Positions 1 to 6,139 of a stretch of DNA of 64,000 nt are shown here, in pieces. How positions within the stretch are numbered: position 1 is the first letter of the stretch; the number at the start of each line of letters is the position of its first letter. The notes below the pieces were generated by a model that searched no databases, was not told where the DNA came from, and saw nothing but the letters and a program-made list of their open reading frames with translations. Source of the stretch: a bacterium (GTDB lineage: Bacteria > Krumholzibacteriota > Krumholzibacteriia > LZORAL124-64-63); assembly GCA_016703265.1 (NCBI GenBank), contig JADJCK010000005.1:124001-188000 (forward strand). Direction: 5' to 3'. The translations under genes were made by a program, and so were the position numbers.

Positions 1-836
1 GTTGTAGACGACTTTGCCGTGCGCACCTTCTGTCGACTCCTGTCCTCCATTAGGCTGATTAGCTGTCTTGTCTTTGTTTGCGAATCCAGAGTGACGTCGG
101 CAGGGTGGGGTTCGATGATAGAGCTTACCTTCACGGGAGAGATGGGCGGTAGTCCGATGTTCCACCATACCCAGCGCGATTTTAGTTCCTCGGGGAGTTG
201 CTCATATGCAGCTTGGAGCGACCGTGGGTGCCATGGTCCCTCCGTGGGCTTTTCGCTGGATACGCTGGAGATATCGAGCAGAGCGTCGACAGCAACAATG
301 AAGATTCGTGGCCGACTCTGCGGCACAAAGAAGCGCGCATCCATGTGCAGGGCTCCGAGGCGCATCCCGAGTGCGGCGAGTGATTCGCATAGGCCGATGA
401 GGTTCTCTCCGTACAATAGCCCGCGAACATTCTCGAGAACGATAATTCGCGGGCGTTGGCCCATGCGATGTAGCTGGAACATTATCTGCCAAAACGGCCA
501 GTAGGTCCCACTGCGTCCTGCCGACATGCCGCGCTGCCACCCGGCCAGCGAAAGGTCCTGGCATGGAAATGAAGCCCATGCCATCTCGACTCCAAGCGGA
601 AGAGGCAAAGGCACGCTCTTCGGATCTGCAGCGTGCGCGGCAATTGCATCTGCAATTACATCGACGCTTCGCGTGTCAAGGTGGGCATCGCCAAAGTTGT
701 GCCGATAGATGCTGTTCTTCCTGGGGTCATTGTCGTTCGCCCATGCACAGGCCCAAGCATGTTTGAGGCCGAGCCGAGCCATGCCGGTTCCGGCAAAGAA
801 CTCATAGAACGTGCGGGTGTGCTTCTTTGTTGTCAC
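1..836 (-). CDS. DNA (cytosine-5) methyltransferase, 3' end outside window
   Basis: The frame is open from a GTG at 836 to the left edge (about 278 codons seen, no stop). AGAAGG lies 6 bases before the GTG. C5-methyltransferase motifs appear in order. Motif I is FAGTGMARLGL (residues 14-24), which binds S-adenosylmethionine. Motif IV is FPCQ with catalytic Cys92, motif VI is ENV at 135-137, and motif VIII is QSRPR at 173-177. The target-recognition region and motifs IX-X lie past the edge. It would methylate cytosine C5 in a specific site. Two genes of an HNH endonuclease family lie just upstream on the same strand, so a restriction-modification or modification-dependent system is plausible. 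GC is visibly lower than in the rest of the window, which suggests transfer. The family is certain from the motifs; specificity is unknown. Confidence 0.93.
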   Translation of the reverse strand, partial: MTTKKHTRTFYEFFAGTGMARLGLKHAWACAWANDNDPRKNSIYRHNFGDAHLDTRSVDVIADAIAAHAADPKSVPLPLPLGVEMAWASFPCQDLSLAGWQRGMSAGRSGTYWPFWQIMFQLHRMGQRPRIIVLENVRGLLYGENLIGLCESLAALGMRLGALHMDARFFVPQSRPRIFIVAVDALLDISSVSSEKPTEGPWHPRSLQAAYEQLPEELKSRWVWWNIGLPPISPVKVSSIIEPHPADVTLDSQTKTRQLISLMEDRSRQKVRTAKSST

Positions 837-1042
837 GAAGTTCCTTCTTTGGGCGTGAGCGTTCCCCGAACGCGGCTCTAAACATCGTATGATTCTATCG
901 TGTCGCCTGAGAAATTCAAGCGCTTGGTGACTTAGATTGGAGCGACGGATCTAGGTCATACTATCGGCACTAGGTTGAGATTTTGGTCCCCGAGGTCGCA
1001 ATTCTGTCTGCATCTGCTTCAGTGGGAATCAGCACGATGAGT

Positions 1043-1983
1043 TCAGAGCGGAAGCGCCGGCACTTTAAAGACCCCCCCCAGCTCAGACTCCCTATGCCAG
1101 CGGACGAACTCAATCGATGGCCGCGGTGCGCCTTCAATCGGAGACCGTAGCGGCTGTCCGTGCAGCCCGCGAATGCGATCGAGCGTCTCATCGCCGCCGG
1201 TGAACTCCGCGGACACCAGGATCCGGCAATCGTCGCTCAACGTCCATGCGCCGGCGTCGAACAGCTTGTGCATTGTTGGTTCGACGGCGAAGCCGTTGTC
1301 GACCGTGTCCGGTCCTCTGCACGCGTGCCATTTGATGTGCGCGGCCTCGCAGCGAAATACTGCCCCTTCAGGGCAGCCCGAAAGCCCGTCACGGCGCAGC
1401 GATGTTCGTATGCGCGGAGGATGTTCTCGCGGAACCTGGGATCCCGGGGAATTCGATTGACCGTATACTGAGCCGTTTCAGCGACCTGGCCGACCAATGG
1501 CAGCCTGAGCCCAACGGAATCCAGAATGTCCTGATGCAGGCTTTCCTCGAAATGGCATTCCAGGACTGTGGCGACGACCGAGCCGAGAAACGCCGGATCG
1601 GCTTTCAACAGCGCCGCGAAGCCGTCCTCCAAGTGTCCCGTCGTGGCCCGGAGGGCCGCCATTTGCGGGAAGTCACCGGCTTGAAGGGGGAGGTTATCGG
1701 CTCCCGCGACTTCCCAAAGGCCGTCACTGCGCAGGTGCCAGTATGGGAGCTCGGGCTGGTGCCTGGACGCGACCGGGGGCGCATAGGCATTCAGCAGCGG
1801 ATTCAGCGCGCTTTCCATTTCAGCAAATGGGATGTCGCGCTCGCCGTTCTGAAGCCTCGCGATCGCCAGCAGGAGCAGCAACGGCTTGTGCGGCGCACGA
1901 CGCGAACCGCGTCGGTACACTTTCAGATTCGTGGCTGCGTGCAGGTATTCGGCAGCGGTGGGCAAGGTTTCAGGTCCCCGCAT
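1043..1983 (-). CDS. Phosphorothioate-sensing-type HNH restriction endonuclease, frameshifted
   Basis: Two overlapping frames together give one protein of about 313 residues. The N-terminal half has APHKPLLLLLAIARL, a P-E-L-P-Y-W-H-L-R-S-D-G-L-W block and a following linker. This is the arrangement of ScoMcrA-like sulfur-binding (phosphorothioate-DNA) domains. The C-terminal half is an HNH nuclease: ENILRAYEHRCAVTG, then EAAHIKWHA, then a G-PDTVDNG stretch and H-K-L-F-D. Between the halves, near 1358-1366, a GGGG run appears to have lost one G. Restoring it joins the halves exactly (span length mod 3 is 2). It could cut modified DNA, or be the nuclease partner of the methyltransferase downstream. 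No dnd genes are visible. Start ATG at 1983; a truncated paralogue sits 105 bases upstream. Either an assembly indel or a real pseudogene. Confidence 0.8.
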
Positions 1984-2088
1984 CGAAGATCTGGTGCAAG
2001 TTCAAGGTTTCTCGCCAACATCATACACCGCGCGTCATCTCTCTGGCAATGGAGCTTGGTCGCGGAGTATTGTCGGGCCGGTCCCGGA

Positions 2089-2451
2089 TTAGCTACTATC
2101 GGACATCATTGCCCCATCACCCGACCACCCCTTCCTGAGCTCCCCCCGCCCGACATTCGTGTTACTCGACCGACGCTCCAGCAGCTCCGCATCGCGGACA
2201 ACCCAGATGCCATCGCTCTGCAGATGCCAGAACGGGTACTCGGGGTGCGTGCTCCTGCGGCTGGGCCCAAACTCCCGCAGCAGATCAAACAGCGGCTGGT
2301 CGATCTCGCGATAAGCCACCTCGCGCCCCTCGCCGCGCGCGCAGCGCGCCAGCACCAGGAGCAGCAGCAGCGGCTTGTGTGGCGCGCGCTCGCCCTTTCG
2401 CGACCACTGGGTCACGTTCGTGATGCGATCAAGGAACTCGCTGCGATTCAT
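2089..2451 (-). CDS. Truncated paralogue: ScoMcrA-like N-terminal DNA-binding domain only
   Basis: A 120-residue protein starting MNRSEFLDRITNV. It matches the N-terminal half of the neighbouring HNH gene: RAPHKPLLLLLVLARC at about 23-38, then HPEYPFWHLQSDGIWVV, then RRSSNTNVGRGELRKG. Those blocks are typical of the sulfur-binding domain of phosphorothioate-dependent HNH enzymes. It stops after GDGAMMSDSS, where family members continue into a helical linker and HNH domain, so the catalytic half is missing. The full-length-type copy begins about 105 bases downstream on the same strand. That looks like a tandem duplication with loss of the first nuclease half. It may be a decoy or regulator that still binds DNA, or simply a decayed gene. 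The start was placed at the residue where family similarity begins; the frame is open further upstream. Confidence 0.7.
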   Translation of the reverse strand: MNRSEFLDRITNVTQWSRKGERAPHKPLLLLLVLARCARGEGREVAYREIDQPLFDLLREFGPSRRSTHPEYPFWHLQSDGIWVVRDAELLERRSSNTNVGRGELRKGWSGDGAMMSDSS

Positions 2452-2572
2452 GCTCGACCGGGCCCGCGATCGTCGATCCGTCGGCGCCAGGGGGCCGCGC
2501 GGCGTGTGTCCGGGAATGATGCGGGGGAAGATACCATGATCGGTGGGGTGGGGTGAATCGGGGGATGTGGGG

Positions 2573-2590
2573 ACTTGCGCCGGCGCAAGT
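2573..2590. repeat. 18-bp palindrome, 3' half-module of mosaic repeat
   Basis: ACTTGCGCCGGCGCAAGT is a perfect 18-bp palindrome. The same sequence closes the repeat units ending at 3082 and 3698, and a variant closes the one ending at 3387. Here it stands without the upstream variable palindrome, so it looks like a solo half-module. It lies between the truncated HNH paralogue and the ImmA/HigA remnant. Confidence 0.8.
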
Positions 2591-2624
2591 CGCGCAACAT
2601 CCGGCCCCGGACCTTCAGCCCTGC

Positions 2625-2861
2625 TCACGCCGGGACCCCCCGATCACCACCGATCTTATGCAACCGCCCCGGCACGATCCCCGGCGCCACCCTGATCTCC
2701 CGAGCAAATGAGGCCATCGCCTCCGCGTTGCGGCCCGGCTTCCCGATGCGGCGCGCGCCCGCCGTCCATCCCTGCGGCGCGGGCACGAACCCGACGGCGA
2801 CGCCCACCTCCGCGCACATGCCGGTCAGGGCGGCCGCGAACGCGTCCGGGTCGGGGGGCAT
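2625..2861 (-). pseudogene. Remnant of an ImmA/IrrE-HigA type antitoxin/peptidase
   Basis: A 78-residue frame preserves two separated pieces of the HigA/ImmA-type family. The N-terminal piece, CAEVGVAVGFVPAPQGW, resembles the segment just before the zinc-peptidase core. The C-terminal piece, FAREIRVAPGIVPGRL, resembles the conserved end of the family (FA-x-I-x-APGIVVGRL). The central HExxH metallopeptidase and the N-terminal helix-turn-helix are absent, so most of the gene has been deleted. It lies between the truncated HNH paralogue and the palindromic repeat cluster. It is a fossil of a toxin-antitoxin or phage-repressor gene, not a working one. The identification rests on pattern similarity recalled from the family and is moderate. 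Confidence 0.45.
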
Positions 2862-2995
2862 CGTCAGGTGCGGCGGTTGTGGTGGGTGGGGGTGCGGCCT
2901 GGGTGCGCTGGGCTCGCCGAGCCGGGTGGTGGTGGCCGGCGGAGCGAGCTGGCGCGGCCGAGGTGGGTCGGGTGAGACTTCTTTCGGTATGGTCT

Positions 2996-3082
2996 AATTC
3001 TCCCGACACTGTCGGGAGAATTGCAAACGGCTGAAAAGTAGTCGGTTACGTCGCGTTTGGGGGGACTTGCGCCGGCGCAAGT
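2996..3082. repeat. Mosaic palindromic repeat unit, copy 1
   Basis: The unit opens with a perfect 13+1+13 inverted repeat (2996-3022; arms AATTCTCCCGACA and TGTCGGGAGAATT around a central C). It continues through a spacer containing TCGGTTACGTCGC and closes with the palindrome ACTTGCGCCGGCGCAAGT (3065-3082). Two more intergenic units and one coding copy share this order. The arms differ between copies yet stay complementary. Confidence 0.85.
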
Positions 3083-3305
3083 CGAGCGGCCCAGGGTGGA
3101 CGCGCATTCGGTTGCGGGTTGCCGGTCCATCACGCACTTGATCGTCGTTGGCTCCGCTCGCGTTGGTAGAGGAGGTCGCAAATTGCGACCACAGCTGCTG
3201 GAGATCGAGTGGCTTCCAGGGCTGCTGTCGGAGCGAGCCCATCTGCACTGTGCCGCGCGCCGCGTTCGCCTCCCGTGAAGGGTGGCGACCTTGTGCGTTT
3301 TCAAC

Positions 3306-3387
3306 TTTACCATCAGTGATGGTAAAATTCCAAGGCCGACATTCAATCGGTTACGCGAAATTCGCTGGAACTTGCGCCGGCGCAATT
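3306..3387. repeat. Mosaic palindromic repeat unit, copy 2
   Basis: Same architecture as the unit at 2996-3082. The opening inverted repeat has arms TTTACCATCA and TGATGGTAAA around G (3306-3326). The tail keeps ATCGGTTACG, and the closing palindrome is the variant ACTTGCGCCGGCGCAATT (3370-3387). The stem differs from copy 1 at paired positions, which points to selection for the fold or to exchange of whole stems. Confidence 0.85.
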
Positions 3388-3548
3388 CTGCCGCGCAGCG
3401 GCCTGCGCATGGGAAGTCCCGTGCTGACCGCCGCCCTGACGCGCACGCGTGATGCTCCGCACTGGGCTGCACATGACGAAAGCCCGCCTGACGGAAGTTC
3501 AGGCCTTTGCCACGGCGCATGTCGTCAGATGTTTTGCGCTAATGCCCA

Positions 3549-3574
3549 ATTCTATCGACTGTGTCGATAAGATT
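3549..3574. repeat. Solo variable palindrome of mosaic repeat family
   Basis: Arms TATCGAC and GTCGATA (3553-3559 and 3563-3569), flanked by AATTC and AGATT, form an inverted repeat like the opening modules of the neighbouring units. The conserved tail and closing palindrome are absent. It lies about 40 bases before the next full unit. Confidence 0.6.
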
Positions 3575-3612
3575 CGTTTCTCAAAAGGTGTGGTGTTTTG
3601 TCGGGTCGCCAC

Positions 3613-3698
3613 ATTCTGCCGTCACTGACGGCGGAATTCCAACCGTGCGAAAATCAATCGGTTACGTCGCAATGAGCCGCACTTGCGCCGGCGCAAGT
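3613..3698. repeat. Mosaic palindromic repeat unit, copy 3
   Basis: The opening inverted repeat has 12-base arms with one mismatch around a central C (3613-3637; core GCCGTCACTGACGGC). The tail contains AATCGGTTACGTCGC, and the closing palindrome ACTTGCGCCGGCGCAAGT is at 3681-3698. Layout and length match the units at 2996 and 3306. It is the last intergenic copy before the DUF1016 nuclease gene. Confidence 0.85.
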
Positions 3699-3961
3699 CG
3701 CCCCGTGCGCCATCTGGCCTGCTGCCTGCCTCATCGCCATCGCGTGTGCGTGCGTGGCCGCCTCGTCGGCGTCATCGCGCAGCCCCAGCAACTCCTCAGG
3801 AACGGCTCGTTTGGCGCTCCGCGCGCGGTACGTCGTCGGCAGTGAATCAGCCGCAACGTTGCACCGCGGGCGCCCATCGCCCGCGACGCATCGCGCCGCT
3901 TCCGTGAACGCTCGTTGGCACCAGGACCGTGTCGGTACGTCCGGCGGAATGGGATGGAGTC

Positions 3962-5458
3962 ATGCCCAGGAAACGAAAGTCCGTAAATGCAGAGATCCCC
4001 GCGCGAACCGCCGGTCCATCGGAGAACTACGACCTGCTGGTGACGGGCATATCCGGCCTGCTGGATGAGGCTCGGGGCACAGTTGTGCGTTCGGCAAATA
4101 GCGTCATTGTGGCTGCGTACTGGGAGATTGGTCGACGGATTGTCGAATACGAGCAAGGAGGGCGGGTTCGTGCTGAGTATGGCGAGGATCTGCTCGCACG
4201 GCTGGCGCGTGATCTGGAACCTCGATTCGGACGAGGATTCTCCAGACGCGGACTTTACAAAATGAGAACATTTTTTTCGGATTGGCAGAAATTGCCGACA
4301 CTGTCGGCAAAATTTCAAGCGCCTGTCGAATCGTCAGTTACGCCAATTCCGTTCCCCCTCTCGTGGTCCCATTATGTCCGTCTGATGTCCGTCGAAAATC
4401 CCGCCGCCCGATCCCTTTACGAAGTCGAATCGATCCGCTCCGGATGGTCCGTCCGCCAGCTCGATCGCCAGATCAGCACCCAGTTCTTCGAACGAGTCTC
4501 CGCTTCCGCCGATCCGGATCGCATGCTCGAGAATGCCCGCAAACCCGCGCCGGTCGACCCCGCCGAACTGCGGCACCACATCCGCGACCCCTACCTCCTC
4601 GAGTTCCTCGACCTGAAGGACGAGTACAGCGAAACCGACCTCGAGGACGCTATCGTGCGTCATCTCGAGTCGTTCCTTCTGGAATTGGGCGCCGGCTTCA
4701 CCTTCGTGGCGAGGCAGAAGCGCATCCGCATCGGCGACGAGTGGTACCGCATCGACCTGCTGCTCTACCACCGCGCCCTGCGCTGCCTAGTCGTGGTCGA
4801 CCTCAAGCTCGGTCGGTTCTCGCACGCGGATGCCGGCCAGATGAACCTCTACCTCAACTACGCGCGCGAGCACCTCATGGGCCCCGACGAACACGAACCG
4901 GTGGGCCTGATTCTCTGCAGTGCCAAGAACGACGCCGTGGTCCACTACGCGATGGGCGGCAATGAGGTTGTCCGGCAAACGGCCTGCGGCGAGGGCCCCT
5001 TACCAGACAGCCTCGCTTTGAAGCCCGGACTCATGGCACGCGCGGTCAGGTGCGGCAATCGTCGTCGCCGGACGCACCACGCCAGACCGCCAAGAGGATG
5101 TGCCAAAAGCACTTGCGCCGGGCGCGCTCGTCAGGCGCGGCCGTTCGCCGGTGACCTCACTGGAAAACATACCAAAATACTCGGAAATAATGCTAGCGTG
5201 GCGCACGGTCGCCTCTCGCGCCCTCGCGCGACCGTTCCTCGAGATCTGGAGGCCCACCATGAAATCCAACCAGATTCCCCTCGCCTGCCTGGCTGCACTC
5301 CTGATCACGTTCGTGTCCCCGCCGACGCAGGCCGGACCACCGGACGCTGCAAACTCGAAGGTCCACTTCCCCATCGCCGATTCCGCGGACTACACGATGG
5401 TGCTGTACGTCCTGCCGGACGGCACAGGGCCCGGCCTGACCAACGCAAAGGTCCTTGA
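3962..5458 (+). CDS. DUF1016 (YhcG-like) PDDEXK nuclease, C-terminus disrupted
   Basis: Start ATG at 3962 (MPRKRKS). The N-terminal DUF1016_N region runs from about residue 20 to 110 (AAYWEIGRRIVEYEQGG, FSRRGLYKMR). SWSHY follows and then the nuclease core at about 225-330. Visible catalytic-type residues are the D of YRIDLLLYHRAL and the D-x-K of VVVDLKLG. Homology is normal to about residue 333 (HYAMGG). The frame then runs into a 60-bp hairpin element (4960-5020) and about 145 nonsense-looking codons that overlap the next gene out of frame. The family is a nuclease linked to toxin-antitoxin and defence loci and is often mobile. A copy of the local mosaic repeat lies inside the coding sequence, in the linker between the two domains. 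The gene is probably truncated in function; the N-terminal and core regions are intact. Confidence 0.85.
   Translation: MPRKRKSVNAEIPARTAGPSENYDLLVTGISGLLDEARGTVVRSANSVIVAAYWEIGRRIVEYEQGGRVRAEYGEDLLARLARDLEPRFGRGFSRRGLYKMRTFFSDWQKLPTLSAKFQAPVESSVTPIPFPLSWSHYVRLMSVENPAARSLYEVESIRSGWSVRQLDRQISTQFFERVSASADPDRMLENARKPAPVDPAELRHHIRDPYLLEFLDLKDEYSETDLEDAIVRHLESFLLELGAGFTFVARQKRIRIGDEWYRIDLLLYHRALRCLVVVDLKLGRFSHADAGQMNLYLNYAREHLMGPDEHEPVGLILCSAKNDAVVHYAMGGNEVVRQTACGEGPLPDSLALKPGLMARAVRCGNRRRRTHHARPPRGCAKSTCAGRARQARPFAGDLTGKHTKILGNNASVAHGRLSRPRATVPRDLEAHHEIQPDSPRLPGCTPDHVRVPADAGRTTGRCKLEGPLPHRRFRGLHDGAVRPAGRHRARPDQRKGP
4291..4350. repeat. Mosaic repeat copy inside the DUF1016 coding sequence
   Basis: Arms TTGCCGACA and TGTCGGCAA around C (4292-4310) are followed by AATTTCAAGCGCCTG and GTCAGTTACG. 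This is the same order and near-same sequence as the opening and spacer of the intergenic units; the ACTTGCGCC palindrome is absent. It is translated as the linker KLPTLSAKF and following residues between the two DUF1016 domains. Confidence 0.7.
4960..5020. repeat. Hairpin element, diverged copy A
   Basis: The sequence AATGAGGTTGTCC through CAGCCTCGCTTT aligns end to end with the elements at 6017-6076 (reverse complement) and 20886-20943. The two outer arms (GAGGTTGTCC and a GACAGCCTC counterpart) and the inner GGCC...GGGCC pairs are all recognisable, with more mismatches than the other copies. It starts exactly where DUF1016 homology ends, so it probably truncated that gene. Confidence 0.65.
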
Positions 5459-5951
5459 CCCGTTTCTGGGGACCATCAACGCGACGATCCTCGTCGAGCT
5501 CCGCGACAGCGACGACGTCCTGGTCATCGGCTATCCCGCAGTCGACGTCTGGCTGGAGGCCCGGGATGGGGGCTTGTCCATGTGCAGCGACAATCCGGCG
5601 ATTGCCGATTTCAATTCAGAGTACCGCGCCGGTCTGGGCTTCGAATATTGCACGGAATTCTCGGGCCCGTTTTACGGGGGCGGCCACACGGATCTGGCCG
5701 CGGGGGATCAGGTGGTCGTGATGACGGCCTCGACGGGTTCGACTCCGATAACCTCCCCGCTGAACGACCTGCAGATGAACAGCGCCGACATCAACGGCGA
5801 CCTGATCATCGACCTCAATGACGTGCCCCTGTTCACCAGCGACTACTACCTCGGTGTCTATGTCTTCCGTTCGGATTTCCACGCTGATGGCTTCGTGAAC
5901 CTCAGCGACATCGGGGTCTTTGCCACGACCTACAACAAGAGCTGTCCCTGA
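5259..5951 (+). CDS. Secreted protein with dockerin-like C-terminus
   Basis: A 230-residue protein. Start ATG at 5259 with CTGGAGG 5 bases upstream. A signal peptide is clear (MKSNQIPLACLAALLITFVS, cleavage near PTQA). The middle (about 30-170) is an unrecognised beta-rich domain. The C-terminus carries two calcium-loop-like segments 31 residues apart, DINGDLIIDLND and DFHADGFVNLSD, each followed by a helix. This is the duplicated F-hand arrangement of dockerins, and it ends YNKSCP. Exported, function unknown. Cohesin-like proteins occur at 26.6-32 kb, but a binding partner is only a guess. The 5' part overlaps the degenerate tail of the DUF1016 frame. Confidence 0.8.
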   Translation: MKSNQIPLACLAALLITFVSPPTQAGPPDAANSKVHFPIADSADYTMVLYVLPDGTGPGLTNAKVLDPFLGTINATILVELRDSDDVLVIGYPAVDVWLEARDGGLSMCSDNPAIADFNSEYRAGLGFEYCTEFSGPFYGGGHTDLAAGDQVVVMTASTGSTPITSPLNDLQMNSADINGDLIIDLNDVPLFTSDYYLGVYVFRSDFHADGFVNLSDIGVFATTYNKSCP

Positions 5952-6016
5952 GATGGTACTGTCCGGGGGGAGCGGTGCCTGAAGCCTCTGTCTTCATTAA
6001 CTTTCCTCCAACCGCG

Positions 6017-6076
6017 AAAACGAGGTTGTCCAATAGAGGGCCCATCAAGAAGGCCCAATACTGGACAACCTCATTT
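6017..6076. repeat. Hairpin element, copy B
   Basis: The arms AAACGAGGTTGTCC and GGACAACCTCATTT enclose inner pairs GGGCCC/GGCCC and a short loop, a nearly perfect 60-base inverted repeat. Copy C at 20886 differs mainly in the loop and a few stem bases. It sits between two convergent genes and could end transcription in both directions. However, the conserved tips in distant copies argue for a small mobile (MITE/REP-like) element. Confidence 0.85.
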
Positions 6077-6139
6077 CCACTCGGATGACCTGACGAGAGA
6101 GCCGCGCCCCCGGGGGCGCAGCCCTCCCCAACAACAAAC

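Noticed and set aside
2864..3520. A 218-codon minus-strand frame across the repeats
   Set aside because: Its translation consists of repeat-derived and basic low-complexity sequence with no family resemblance.
2996..3698. Clustered repeats considered as a CRISPR array
   Set aside because: There are only three units, about 230 bases apart, each internally palindromic with changing stems; no short identical repeats with uniform spacers and no cas genes.
6017..6076. The hairpin element as a simple bidirectional terminator
   Set aside because: It could act so here, but near-identical arms in a distant copy and a diverged third copy inside a gene end fit a dispersed element better; there is no T tract.
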